DNA of 64,000 nucleotides from Bacteroidales bacterium H3. GTDB taxonomy: Bacteria; Bacteroidota; Bacteroidia; Bacteroidales; Muribaculaceae. The notes beneath the pieces were generated by a model. That model worked only from the letters and a program-made list of their open reading frames with translations, was not told the origin of the DNA and searched no databases. The stretch lies in the NCBI GenBank assembly GCA_001701135.1, contig DAAN01000025.1:1-64000 (forward strand). The letters are read 5' to 3'. This document shows positions 35,721 to 45,478 of the stretch, piece after piece; the first letter of the stretch is position 1, and the number at the start of each line of letters is the position of its first letter. Position numbers and translations under genes: made by a program.

Positions 35721-36973
35721 TATCGCTTGGAGGTGACTTCTTTTTCGTATTTCTGAACTTCGGCGATATAGCTTTCGCCTACGGGAACACCGTTGCGCAG
35801 GCAGAACATGTCGTAGACAGCGTTCCAGGGCAGGGTCTTGCACTCTTCAAGCAGAGCGAGACGCTCGAACCTCTTGTCGGCCAGCTCATAAGCGCGGAGA
35901 GTGTCGAGGGGTTCGAGTAGCGCGCGGAGCATGCACTTCTGAGCGGCGCGGCTGCCGATCACGTAGGCACCGATGCGGTTGAGAGTGCCATCGAAGTAAT
36001 CGAGACCATAGTGGACGCGGTTGAGGGCACCGGCACGCACAATCTCGCTGAAGAGATCGAGAGTGGGATCGTCCATGATCGTAACATGATCGGAATCCCA
36101 GCGCACGGGACGCGACACATGGAGCATCAGCTCGGGCACGAACAGCAGCATGGCGCTCACTTTGTCGGCGACCGATTCAGTGGGATGGAAATGACCGGTG
36201 TCGAGGGTGATCATCATGTCGCGCTTTGACGCGTAGGCGGTGTAGAAATCGTTGGAACCTACAGTGTAGCTCTCCAGACCGATGCCGAAGACCTTGCTCT
36301 CCACACTGTCTTTCATCCAGTCGTAGCGGTGTTCGAACACCTGATCAAGCGAGTCCTTGAGCAGTTCGCGATACATGTAGCGGTTGACCGTGATATCCTT
36401 GCTGCCGTCGTGGATCCATGTGTTCATGATGCAGGGATCCTTCTGGGCCTCGCCTATGGCATTGGAGATTTCGCGGCAGCGTTTGCTGTGCTCGATCCAG
36501 AAATCGCGGATAGCCTTGTCGGGGTTTGCCAACGACAGATCGCCGCTCTTGGGATGAGAGAATGAGGTGGAATTGAAGTCGAGTTTGATGTCGTTGGCCA
36601 GACCCCAGTCGATCCAGCTACGGAAATATTCGGGGGTCACCTCGTCGCGGTCGACCACCTTGCCGCCGAAGTCGCCGTAAATCTCATGAAGATTCAGGCG
36701 GTGCTTGCCGGGGATGAGCGACATGGCGTAGAGAATATCGTCGCGAAGCTCGCCTATGTTGCGAGCCTTGCCGGGATAGTTGCCGTTGACCTGGATGCCG
36801 CCGGTCAGTCCCCCCTCGTGGGGTTCGAAGCCGGCCACATCGTCGGCCTGCCAGCAATGCATCGACAGGTGGAAGTCCTGCATCTGGTCGAGCACTTTAT
36901 CGGTGTCGACGCCTACTGCGGCATAACGCTCGCGTGCTATCTCATACGCTTTCTGTACATGATTTTCTTTCAT
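35720..36973 (-). CDS. rhaA: L-rhamnose isomerase
   Basis: 417 residues, normal length. TIM-barrel enzyme with metal-site segments: DFNSTSFSHPKS, IMNTWIHDGSKD, FGIGLESYTVGSNDFY and TLDTGHFHPTESVADK. Converts L-rhamnose to L-rhamnulose. Placed 13 bases after rhaB and coupled to rhaT. Confidence 0.95.
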   Translation of the reverse strand: MKENHVQKAYEIARERYAAVGVDTDKVLDQMQDFHLSMHCWQADDVAGFEPHEGGLTGGIQVNGNYPGKARNIGELRDDILYAMSLIPGKHRLNLHEIYGDFGGKVVDRDEVTPEYFRSWIDWGLANDIKLDFNSTSFSHPKSGDLSLANPDKAIRDFWIEHSKRCREISNAIGEAQKDPCIMNTWIHDGSKDITVNRYMYRELLKDSLDQVFEHRYDWMKDSVESKVFGIGLESYTVGSNDFYTAYASKRDMMITLDTGHFHPTESVADKVSAMLLFVPELMLHVSRPVRWDSDHVTIMDDPTLDLFSEIVRAGALNRVHYGLDYFDGTLNRIGAYVIGSRAAQKCMLRALLEPLDTLRAYELADKRFERLALLEECKTLPWNAVYDMFCLRNGVPVGESYIAEVQKYEKEVTSKR

Positions 36974-36986
36974 GGCAATGTTTTGG

Positions 36987-38393
36987 TTATTTGGGATTAT
37001 ACGTTTTTGTTTCTGTTGAATTGATGGCCACGCGCCTCATATCGTCAAGACTCTTAAGCGCGCCGGAGGCCTTGAGCTGGACGAGCACATTGCCCAAAGC
37101 GGTGCATTCCGTGGGGCCTGCGACTACGGGGATACCGAGTTCGTTGGCAGTGTCCTGCATCAGATATTTGTTGAGCGAGCCGCCGCCGATCACATGCAGG
37201 CGCTTGATTTCCACAGGGCTGAGCTGACGCAGCCAGTCGAGAATCGTAGTGTAGCGCTGGGCCAGAGAACGATATATCACACGGATATAGTCGGCGGGAG
37301 TCTCGGGTTTGGCCTGCCCTGTCTTGAGGCAATAGTCGTCGATAGCGGCGGTCATGCTTGCCGGATGTGCAAACGTCGGATCATCGGGATTGATGATTGT
37401 GTCGCAGTCCGAATCAAGACACAGTGCCGCGAGAGCCGATATATCGGCCGGCACATTCTTGAATTCCTTGCGACACTCCTCGAAAATCCACATTCCGCAG
37501 ATGTTTTTTAGGAAACGGGTAGTGCCGTCGATTCCACCCTCGTTTGTGAAGTTATACTGCCGGCTCAGGTCATTGATGATGGCCGTCGGCGATTCTATTC
37601 CCAGCAGCGACCATGTGCCGCAACTGAGATAAGCGTAATCTTTGTCGGGCGAAGGCACGGCGATTACCGCCGAAGCGGTGTCGTGACCCGCCACTGCAAT
37701 CACCGGCACGGCACCATGACCGGTATATTGCTGAATCTGGGAGGTGAGAGTGCCGATCACAGTGCCGGGATTCACCATTTCCCCGAATTTTTCCCGGGGA
37801 ATACCGATAGCTTTGAGCAACACCCCGTCGAATTCGCCGGTTTTGGGATTCAACATCTGCGATGTCGATGCCACAGTGTATTCACACACAGCGTTCCCCG
37901 TGAGCATATAAGCCAGGGCATCCGGTATGAACAGAATCTTGTCGGCCGACTCGATCACTTCAGGCTCATTCCGGTGAATCGTGTCGAGCTGGAAGAGAGT
38001 GTTGAAATCCATAAACTGTATGCCTGTCCTCGCATACACCTCGTCAAGCGGCATCTTCGACGCGAAACGCTCCACGGCCCCCTCGGTGTGCGGGTCGCGA
38101 TAGGCATAAGGCAGATGCGACAGAGAGCCGTCGCGGTGAAAATAGGCCACATCGCAGCCCCAGGTGTCAATACCGATCGAGGAGAGGCGGACGTCGGTTT
38201 TCTTCAGACCTTCAAGGATTTCCTGATAGATCAGCGGCAGATTCCAGTAAAGATGTCCGTTAGCGGGTATCATCGGATATTTGAATCGCGACACCTCGCG
38301 CATCTCCACTTTCTCACCGTCGAAAGAGGCGAGAATGGTGCGACCCGATGTGGCGCCGAGATCTGCGGCGAAATGATATGATTTATTATTCAT
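36987..38393 (-). CDS. rhaB: Rhamnulokinase
   Basis: 468 residues; FGGY-kinase fold. DLGATSGRTILA at the N terminus (phosphate loop), GIDTWGCDVAYF (about 70), AGHDTASAVIAVP (about 235), and HVIGGGSLNKYLMQDTAN (about 395). Phosphorylates L-rhamnulose to rhamnulose-1-phosphate. First gene of the operon; its 5' leader of about 115 bases has a perfect 16-bp palindrome. Confidence 0.95.
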   Translation of the reverse strand: MNNKSYHFAADLGATSGRTILASFDGEKVEMREVSRFKYPMIPANGHLYWNLPLIYQEILEGLKKTDVRLSSIGIDTWGCDVAYFHRDGSLSHLPYAYRDPHTEGAVERFASKMPLDEVYARTGIQFMDFNTLFQLDTIHRNEPEVIESADKILFIPDALAYMLTGNAVCEYTVASTSQMLNPKTGEFDGVLLKAIGIPREKFGEMVNPGTVIGTLTSQIQQYTGHGAVPVIAVAGHDTASAVIAVPSPDKDYAYLSCGTWSLLGIESPTAIINDLSRQYNFTNEGGIDGTTRFLKNICGMWIFEECRKEFKNVPADISALAALCLDSDCDTIINPDDPTFAHPASMTAAIDDYCLKTGQAKPETPADYIRVIYRSLAQRYTTILDWLRQLSPVEIKRLHVIGGGSLNKYLMQDTANELGIPVVAGPTECTALGNVLVQLKASGALKSLDDMRRVAINSTETKTYNPK

Positions 38394-38432
38394 GGTGTTT
38401 GATCACCGTCGGCAACGAGTCATGCCTGTCGC

Positions 38433-38448
38433 AGCTTACCGGTAAGCT
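38433..38448. promoter_or_regulatory. Perfect 16-bp palindrome, candidate rha operator
   Basis: AGCTTACCGGTAAGCT lies in the leader of rhaB, 40 bases from its start. It is not followed by a T run on either strand. It could be a regulator site or an RNA hairpin controlling rhaB. Confidence 0.5.
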
Positions 38449-38517
38449 ACGGCCGGGGAAACATCATCGTTGGGCGGTTGATATTCAAATTTTGGTTACT
38501 GTTGGGTTATGCACCCA

Positions 38518-38549
38518 CGAAATTACGCACGATTTTTGAAATTACCAAA
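38518..38549 (-). promoter_or_regulatory. Promoter of the rhamnose operon
   Basis: On the minus strand TTTG (38546-38549), 20 bases, TAATTTCG (38518-38525): a good Bacteroidetes -33/-7 pair about 125 bases from rhaB. Confidence 0.6.
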
Positions 38550-38600
38550 GATTCCGACCGAAAAAAGTAGTATTATTAGTAATATATGCGATTTTGTCAG

Positions 38601-38608
38601 TAAATTTG
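38601..38608 (+). promoter_or_regulatory. -7 box for the LuxR-type regulator
   Basis: TAAATTTG, 46 bases before the ATG at 38654. It supports that start over the TTG at 38594, which is upstream of the box. Confidence 0.5.
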
Positions 38609-38653
38609 AATTGTAAAGCTAAAAGCGTTTTAAGAGCTTTTTATAATATTACA

Positions 38654-39427
38654 ATGGATATACTCAGAAAAGAACTCAATCAGATATATCAGAGTCAGCT
38701 GCTCGGCCAGGAGATTCTCGATCCCACCAATATCGTGTTGTGGAAAGAGAAGATTGCATCGCTGGCAACTACCGGCGACGAGATGGATGTGATCACCGAT
38801 GCATCGGCCGACCGGTGTCACATTTTTTCCGGCAAAATTGCATATATTCTCGGGCTTTCCGACCTGCCTCACTATATTGCGACCTATGAATCAAGCGACG
38901 AAGATGCAATTTATTCCCGAATACATCCCGAGGATCTCGTCGACAAACGCATGCTTGAATATGAGTTTTTCAAATTCATCAATCCGCTGACGGACGCGGA
39001 AAAATTACACCACAAGGCAGCATGCCGCATCCGCATGCAGAACCGCTACGGAGAGTACATCTACTTCGACAACAGCACCCAGATAATTCATCCGTCCCCC
39101 GCCGGCAAAATCTGGCTGATTCTGTGCCGATACTGCATTTCTCCTAACCAGGAGGAGATGACCGGAATTTCTCCCGTGCTGATCAACTCCGATTCAGGCG
39201 CCGTGACTCCGCTGTCAATCACCACCCGCCGCAATCAAGTGCTCTCGCGCCGGGAAAAAGAGGTGATGCGCCTCATCAAGGACGGGAAAGCCAGCAAACA
39301 GATAGCCGGTCTGCTCGGAATCAGTATCCACACAGTGAACCGTCACCGGCAGAATATCATCGAAAAACTCAGCGTAAGCAACTCAACGGAAGCCGTCGCG
39401 GCCGCCACCGCCATGAAGCTCCTGTGA
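38654..39427 (+). CDS. PAS-like/LuxR-type transcription regulator
   Basis: 257 residues. The N-terminal ~170 residues look PAS-like (ILGLSDLPHYIATYES, RIHPEDLVDKRMLEYEFFKF). The C terminus is a LuxR/FixJ helix-turn-helix: LSRREKEVMRLIKDGKASKQ then IAGLLGISIHTVNRHRQNII. It is divergent from the rhamnose operon, suggesting it controls rha genes. In Bacteroides the known rhamnose regulator is AraC-type, so this would be a different solution. Alternatively it serves the downstream GH13 gene. Function inferred from position. Confidence 0.85.
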   Translation: MDILRKELNQIYQSQLLGQEILDPTNIVLWKEKIASLATTGDEMDVITDASADRCHIFSGKIAYILGLSDLPHYIATYESSDEDAIYSRIHPEDLVDKRMLEYEFFKFINPLTDAEKLHHKAACRIRMQNRYGEYIYFDNSTQIIHPSPAGKIWLILCRYCISPNQEEMTGISPVLINSDSGAVTPLSITTRRNQVLSRREKEVMRLIKDGKASKQIAGLLGISIHTVNRHRQNIIEKLSVSNSTEAVAAATAMKLL

Positions 39428-39507
39428 CAGATGTGGTTAAAAATCAGTATTGCGAGGTTTTGCATAAGTGCATAATTTTGCTGCACCATAACTTAGAGCA
39501 GTCACTT

Positions 39508-41214
39508 ATGAAAACCATCAATCTCATCACTTTGCTGATGCTGCTGTTGCCGCCCCTGTTCCCGGCGGCGAAAGCACCTGACAATTTCAGCTGGGGCAAC
39601 GCCACGGTGTATTTTGTAATCACCGACAGGTTTTGCAACGGCGACACAACAAACGACCTAAACTATGGCCGCATCACCGACTATGGCAATGAGCGACTTA
39701 ATGCCGCCACCTTTCATGGAGGCGATTTCAACGGCATGCTAAAGAAAGCCAAAGAAGGCTATTTCACCGACCTGGGCGTTGATGTGGTGTGGATGACCGA
39801 CGTTTACGAGCAGATTCATGGCTGGATGTCGGGTAGCGGCGCCGTCAACGACTTCCCGCATTACGGCTATCACGGCTACTATCCTTTGGATTACACACAG
39901 ATCGACAAGAATTACGGAACGGTCGCAGAGTTCCGCGAGCTGGTCGACACCCTCCATTCGCAGGGCATCAGGGTGATGCTCGGGGCCAACCTCAACGACC
40001 CGGGCTACCCTACCCTGCTCGACGCCGTGCAGCAGGGCTTCGCCGACACGTGACTTACCGAGGAGCAGGCCGCGCGACACATCAGGGAATGGAGTTTCGA
40101 CCGTTTCTTTGAGGGTCGCACCGGCTGGAACGGATGGTATAATCGCGGCTGGATTCGAATGCCCGACGAAAACTGGAACGAAACAGATCCCCTTCAGGCT
40201 ACCCTATTCGGCATGCCCGATTTCAAGGACGAGAGCGATGACCCGGTGAGAATTCCGCAGTTTCTGCATCGCAAATGGGAACGCGAAGGGAAATCCAACG
40301 ACGCATGGGTGAACCCCTCGGCGCGCCCGCTCAGAGAAGACCGCGACTGGAATCCGATGCAATATGTCATAGCGTGGATAGCATCATGGGTAGAGGAATT
40401 CGGCATTGACGGCTTCCGTTGCGACATAGTTGAGAATGTGCACCTCAACCGCTGGAAAGAGCTTAACGAAGCCTGCAACGCCGCGCTCATCCGCTGGCGC
40501 GAAAAACACCCCGGTGACAAAGCGGCGCAATGGCGCGACAAGTTCTATATGACCGGCGATTTTGATTGCGCCTCAATCGACTACAAACCAGGTTACGCCG
40601 ACGCCGGGTTCTCCAGCATGGTCAATTTCTATTTTCCAAAACATGGCGACCTCGACAACATCGTATACACCTGGCAGGCTTATGCCGACAGCGTGGCCGC
40701 ACACTCTGACTGGCACCCCTTCAGCTACCTCAACAACTCATACCACCGCGATGCCGATCAGACCAATATGATCGATTGCCTCACCTCTCTGATGCTGTCG
40801 CCTGGCGCCGTCCAGCTGTTTTATGGCGACGAGACCGGCCGCGGTCTAAACGACGCCCGCTTCAACGTCGATTCTGATCAGGCATTTCGCTCCGACATGG
40901 ACTGGCACAGCGTCGATTCCGCCCGAATGAAACATGTGGCCACATTAGGCCAAATCCGTAGCAATAATCCGGTAATAGGCCGGGGACGTCAACGCACCAT
41001 TGACACCCACACATGCGTACGCTATAACGACACTGACACCCTACTCATCCGCATCCATGCCGATAACAGCAAGCCAATAACAACCGCAGATATATTCCCC
41101 GACGGCACTACTCTGCGCGACTTATGTACAGGAGCCACCTCGCAAACCCGCAACGGATCCATCTCTTTCCCCTCTTATTTCAACAACATCGCGATTCTCA
41201 CTGCGACAAAATAA
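39508..41214 (+). pseudogene. GH13 alpha-amylase-family gene broken by one TGA
   Basis: The ATG at 39508 gives a signal peptide (MKTINLITLLMLLLPPLFPA) and GH13 sequence (FVITDRFCNGDTTNDLNYG; GVDVVWMTDVYEQIHG). At 40051-40053 an in-frame TGA interrupts ...GFADT/LTEEQAARHIREW..., and the same frame stays open to 41214. About 568 codons in all, resembling periplasmic MalS-like amylases. The nucleophile region GFRCDIVENVH is present, but the acid/base position expected in MTGE reads MTGD, and the third acidic region is altered (NNSYHRD). Either a decaying gene or an already non-catalytic homologue. Confidence 0.75.
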
Positions 41215-41249
41215 AGTTACATTCATCTTTATCAACAGTCTCCCTATCC

Positions 41250-41280
41250 ATAGCCTCCGTCGCCGGAGGCTATTTTTGTA
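41250..41280 (+). terminator. Terminator after the GH13 gene
   Basis: ATAGCCTCCG (41250-41259) pairs with CGGAGGCTAT (41264-41273), loop TCGC, then TTTTTG. A strong intrinsic terminator. Confidence 0.88.
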
Positions 41281-41407
41281 TACAGAAAATCAGAGGAGGG
41301 GAAACCTTGCGGTAAAAATTCATTTCTCAGTGCAAAGACACCCATTTTCAGACAATTACAAAACAGACTGCATACAAATTATCATCTCAAAAGAGAATAT
41401 TGGGCAT

Positions 41408-42100
41408 TCAATCTTTAACTTTAAGAATGCAGGTGATCTGCGAATTAAACGCCGCGCCGAAAATCGGAAATGGAGAATGTGATATACTGATGATTTCAAA
41501 TTCGCGTTCGAGAAGCGGACGCAGATCCTTAAAATAAAAACCTATATGGTCGAGATAACCATCGCCTTGACGAAATTCTGAAAGAGGACGAGCCAGCAGA
41601 GTGCGCCACAAATTACGCCACGTATACTGGTAACGCCGCTGTGAATCGGTGAGTTTACGCACAACACCCTTGAATAACCCTGACAAACCGCTCTCAACAG
41701 GCACGGATACAATAAGAATGCCACCGGGGGCAAGCACTGATTTGATCTGATTAATGAGCCGCCGTTGCATGTGTGGCGCGAAGTGCTCAAGAACTTCGAG
41801 ACAAGTAATCACATGGAATATTTTGCCAGATGACAATATCTCGTCGAAGTTATCATAAATTGTCACTTCCGGATGAGTCAATTTATCGGGATACGGGTCA
41901 TATCCACAATAGGTACAGCCTGTTGAATCACCATCGCCGAGAAGATAGATTAGATGCCCGTCGGCACATCCGAAATCGAGCATATCCTTACCGGCTCCGG
42001 TATAACGGGACAGAAGTTTGCAGAGCTGACTGAAACGACGCCGATGTGAAAATCGGCGGATAGGATTTCGGGAGTTATATGTCCAGTCGGAGTAAGGCAT
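41408..42100 (-). CDS. Class I SAM-dependent methyltransferase
   Basis: 230 residues from the ATG at 42100 (an earlier ATG at 42136 adds a doubtful start). SAM-binding glycine motif LDFGCADGHLIYLLG near 40, acidic end of strand 2 in YCGYDPYPD, and ITCLEVLEHFAP (about 110). Resembles methyltransferases that modify sugars, lipids or quinones. It is alone on the minus strand, so the substrate cannot be told. Confidence 0.8.
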   Translation of the reverse strand: MPYSDWTYNSRNPIRRFSHRRRFSQLCKLLSRYTGAGKDMLDFGCADGHLIYLLGDGDSTGCTYCGYDPYPDKLTHPEVTIYDNFDEILSSGKIFHVITCLEVLEHFAPHMQRRLINQIKSVLAPGGILIVSVPVESGLSGLFKGVVRKLTDSQRRYQYTWRNLWRTLLARPLSEFRQGDGYLDHIGFYFKDLRPLLEREFEIISISHSPFPIFGAAFNSQITCILKVKD

Positions 42101-42339
42101 AAAATATAAACAGATTGATTGCTGACATAATGGCAAGATGTGCTACAAATATACGAATTTAAATGCACAAAACAATATTCGCCATATTTTATATCTAACA
42201 TTCATCTACATAAACTGGTTCCGACACTGAATGCAGTTTTTGTATAAGGCAGCCACTTTTGATAACTTATATAAAATGGATAACAGGTCGATTCGGAAAG
42301 GTACAAAAAAAATTGATTGTCTCCCGACAACCAATCTTA

Positions 42340-42414
42340 GTTAACCTTAAATCTAATACCATGAAAAACACGTTGCAAAGTTATGGAGATTTCACGAGGC
42401 AGCAAACGTTTTGA
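42340..42414 (+). other. Orphan 5' leader with 17-codon frame
   Basis: TTAACCTTAAATCTAATACC directly before an ATG at 42361 resembles leaders of Bacteroidales outer-membrane genes, but the frame (MKNTLQSYGDFTRQQTF) stops after 17 codons. Upstream is a short repeat pair (GATTG/CAATC near 42315-42340). Probably the remnant of a deleted gene. The rest of 42101-42649 shows nothing recognisable. Confidence 0.3.
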
Positions 42415-42649
42415 CAAGAAAAATGCTTTAATTTAACATTATTTTACGCGATATTGATTAATTTACACCATATCAGCTTCTTTTTGTCAAAACTAACTGC
42501 ATATCGCTGACATTTTGCTTTCCCCTATTATTCCTTTTCTAAAATAGCCCGATCAAACTCGGTTAACATTTGTTAACACCATGCTGTAAATACGGCCACA
42601 GCACCTCTCTGAGGCCTTTGACACTGACCGTTTCCTCTACTTATGTTTA

Positions 42650-42997
42650 AGAGCTTGTTTAAAAATAAATGTTGCCGATAGGGTCGCATATCCAGAGACT
42701 GATTTCGTCGTGTGACGAAGGAGTGTACGTGTGTACACGACTGAGTAACAGGGCGAAAGCTGGCCGGGATATGCGAAACAAAGGTAACTTTTCACTAAAG
42801 ATATTACTAATAAACATGAAAATAAATTTTAATAGATGTGAAGGTCATGAAAATAATACCTTGTGTCGGCCACTGTCCGGCATCTTTCTGTTTGCGCATC
42901 GGTCGTTATGGACCCCCATAACTCCCTCAACGCAAGCAGAAATCTGCTCGAACAGTGACCGCCCTATCGATAACATTTATTATTAAACAAGCTCTAA
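42650..42997. mobile_element. MITE-like element with long inverted repeats
   Basis: About 346 bases bounded by AGAGCTTGTTTAA...ATAAATGTT at the left and its near-perfect complement at the right (42971-42995), extending to about 38 bases (through CGATAGGG). No transposase; a 44-residue minus-strand frame (MLSIGRSLFEQISACVEG...) inside the right part may be a fragment of one. The left half folds into hairpins (42685-42775). Confidence 0.65.
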
Positions 42998-43171
42998 GGC
43001 AAGATTTAGAACTGTCGCGATTTCCGCAATAGTGAATGAGGGTGAAAGTTTTTGAAAAAATATTTAAAATCGACATGTCCCATTGGGTATTATGTGTGGA
43101 AAATATAATTTTGCGGTGCAAATTAGTATCATTTACAACGGTAGCGTCATTTTTGGGGCACGTTCTGCCCG

Positions 43172-43198
43172 TTGTTTCCAAAAATGTTGCTAACTTTG
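43172..43198 (+). promoter_or_regulatory. Promoter of the envelope operon
   Basis: TAACTTTG at 43191-43198 with TTG at 43172-43174, 53 bases before the DUF6242 gene. The spacer (16) is shorter than the ideal 19-21. Confidence 0.5.
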
Positions 43199-43250
43199 CA
43201 ATTTGAATGGTTGTAGGTAGTCACACCTACACCTATTTATATACATACGA

Positions 43251-44744
43251 ATGAAAAAAGGATTTCTATCATATTGCCTTGCAGTGACGATGACTGCGGG
43301 TGCCATGGTCGCTTTCTCCGGTTGCAATTCCTCCGACACTCCCTGGAATAACGACCCGGCCAACTATTCCGGCACTCAGATCACATCGTTCAATCTTAAA
43401 GCCGACAAGGCGATTCTCAACAATCTCGATTCGGTGTTTTTCTCCATCGACTTGATTGATGCAAGGATTTTCAATGCCAATCCCTTACCCTGCGACACCA
43501 AGACCGAGGCGCTTAAGGTCAAGCTCAACTGCGATGAATGCCGTGTCATTCAGTTTATAGTTCCTGCAGCCGGTGAAAAGCCCGAACAGACGCTCGACTA
43601 TCTGGCTGACCAGAATGTCGCCATCGACTTCTCACGCGGCCCGGTTAAACTGCACATGGTAGCCGCCGACGGATTAAACACCCGCGACTATCAAGTGTCG
43701 GTCAACGTCTACAGTGAAGTGACCGATTCGCTTTACTGGGACAAAGTAAATGCCGGAAAGCTGAAAGGCGTGACAGGAATGACACGTTCCAAAACCGTAA
43801 AGGTCGGCGACAACGCCCTGACTCTCAGCACCGCTCCCGACGGCTCCTTCGCCATAACCACATTCATTCCCTCGCCCACCACAGGCTCGGGTCAGTGGGC
43901 ACAGACAATGATCAGCCCCGCTTTCCCTGCCCACGGCACCCTCGACACCAACTCGTTCACAGCCACTGCCAACGGCACACTGTTCGTCACCGACAATAAC
44001 GGCCAGCTCTATATGAGCACTGACGGCGGCCACAACTTCTCAATGGTCGACAGCAACTGGGAAGCAATCTCGGCACCTTACGAAGATGGCATTATCGGCG
44101 TGAAAAACAACGCCGGCAACCGCACCTACGCGGCATATCCCCCCTCGGTATGGCCCACAGCCGGAGCAGCCATCGCCAACCGTTTCCCCGTTGAGGGCTA
44201 CAGCGCCGCCGCTTCATTCTCAACGAAATGGGCACGCAAACCGCAGGTTGTGATCACCGGCGGCAAAAATGCGGCAGGCTCCTACACCGGCACCTGGGCT
44301 TTCGACGGCTCGCGCTGGATCGAAGTCAGCAACGTTCTGCCCGAAGGCACAGGATGGCAGATGACCGAATACACCATCGCGGAGACCGACACCATCAACT
44401 GGCAGACCTCGCGAAAAAATGTGCTGATAGCTTTCGGCGGCAGAATCCCGCAAGGCATAAGCAGCGAGACATGGATATCACGTGATATGGGCGTAAACTG
44501 GAGCCGCGGCAGCAAGTATCTGCAGCTCCCGGCCTACATTCTTCCCCTGGCATCCGACGGTTCGCTCCTCGTGTTTGACAAGCTGCTCACCGAGGACGGC
44601 GCCACCACGCTCGCAGTAAAACCCATCACCGAATGGGAATGCCCCTATCTCTACATCTTCGGAGGCTACGACATCTCAGACCGCCTGCGTGACCAATACT
44701 GGAGCGGAGTAGTAAATCACCTGAAAGCCAAGCCACTGCAATAA
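43251..44744 (+). CDS. DUF6242-type lipoprotein
   Basis: 497 residues with a lipoprotein signal (AGAMVAFSGCNSSD, Cys about 25). A beta-rich N-terminal part (about 40-155) is followed by repeats with sequence like LYMSTDGGHNFSMVD and TWISRDMGVNWSRGS, reminiscent of BNR/sialidase-type beta-propeller repeats. In Bacteroidales this protein regularly precedes the DUF6089, uppS and bamA genes, as here, implying an envelope role. Activity unknown; no sialidase catalytic set was identified. Confidence 0.75.
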   Translation: MKKGFLSYCLAVTMTAGAMVAFSGCNSSDTPWNNDPANYSGTQITSFNLKADKAILNNLDSVFFSIDLIDARIFNANPLPCDTKTEALKVKLNCDECRVIQFIVPAAGEKPEQTLDYLADQNVAIDFSRGPVKLHMVAADGLNTRDYQVSVNVYSEVTDSLYWDKVNAGKLKGVTGMTRSKTVKVGDNALTLSTAPDGSFAITTFIPSPTTGSGQWAQTMISPAFPAHGTLDTNSFTATANGTLFVTDNNGQLYMSTDGGHNFSMVDSNWEAISAPYEDGIIGVKNNAGNRTYAAYPPSVWPTAGAAIANRFPVEGYSAAASFSTKWARKPQVVITGGKNAAGSYTGTWAFDGSRWIEVSNVLPEGTGWQMTEYTIAETDTINWQTSRKNVLIAFGGRIPQGISSETWISRDMGVNWSRGSKYLQLPAYILPLASDGSLLVFDKLLTEDGATTLAVKPITEWECPYLYIFGGYDISDRLRDQYWSGVVNHLKAKPLQ

Positions 44745-44780
44745 CCTCTCACTTTCACTCCATCGCTCTCTCACTCTGAA

Positions 44781-45464
44781 ATGAAACGAATATTCATCGC
44801 CATAACAATGCTCATCCTGACTTCGGCCATCGCGCACCGCGCGTCGGCTCAGGATGCCCCTTATAAGTTCGACTTCGGCGGACAGGTGGGCATGTCGGGC
44901 TACGTCGGCGATGCATCAAGCAGCATATTCGCACACCCCGGGCTGTCGGCAGGTCTCACTTTCCGCTATCTTCCCGACGTGCGCTGGTGCCTGCGCACAC
45001 TCGTAGGCTACCGCACACTCAGCGGCAACACCGCCGACATGGACGACGTCTTTCCCGACGGCGCGGAGTATTCCTTCAAATCCACTGTATTCGACCTGCA
45101 GGAGCGCCTGGAATTCAACTTCCTCCCCTACGGTATCGGCGAGACATACAAACGTCTGCGCCGATGGACTCCCTATCTGGGCGTCGGATTAGGAGTATCG
45201 CTGTCGACATGCGACGGCAATACCAACCTCGGATTCAACATACCCATGGCCTTCGGCGTGAAATACAAGGCACGCCCGCGACTCAATCTCGCTCTGGAGT
45301 TCTCAATGACTAAAGTATTTTCCGACCATATGGATGGTCCGCTCAGCGACCTGCACCAGATCAAAAGCTCGTTTGCGAGGAACACCGACTGGTATTCCGA
45401 CATCACGTTCTCAGTGACTTATGAGTTCGGCGAGCGCTGCGCCACCTGCCATTACGTCGATTAA
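44781..45464 (+). CDS. DUF6089-type outer-membrane beta-barrel protein
   Basis: 227 residues: signal peptide (MKRIFIAITMLILTSAIAHRASA), then amphipathic strands with glycine/aromatic alternation (FDFGGQVGMSGYVGDASSSI; PYLGVGLGVSLSTCDG) ending in a beta-barrel-type YEFGERC segment. Small porin-like barrel. Located 36 bases after the lipoprotein gene and 14 before uppS; conserved neighbour of bamA in Bacteroidales. Confidence 0.75.
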   Translation: MKRIFIAITMLILTSAIAHRASAQDAPYKFDFGGQVGMSGYVGDASSSIFAHPGLSAGLTFRYLPDVRWCLRTLVGYRTLSGNTADMDDVFPDGAEYSFKSTVFDLQERLEFNFLPYGIGETYKRLRRWTPYLGVGLGVSLSTCDGNTNLGFNIPMAFGVKYKARPRLNLALEFSMTKVFSDHMDGPLSDLHQIKSSFARNTDWYSDITFSVTYEFGERCATCHYVD

Positions 45465-45478
45465 TCCCACACCCGATA

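Noticed and set aside
35721-35843. Longer start for rhaT
   Set aside because: It runs inside rhaA; the ATG at 35720 begins the first membrane helix.
38433-38448. Palindrome as a transcription terminator
   Set aside because: No T run on either strand, and it lies between promoter and gene.
40051-40053. TGA in the GH13 gene as a recoded (selenocysteine) codon
   Set aside because: No SECIS-like hairpin was seen just after it and the position is not a Cys/Sec site in the family; a nonsense mutation is simpler.
42669-42986. 105-codon plus-strand frame
   Set aside because: Spans both inverted repeats of the MITE-like element and resembles nothing known.
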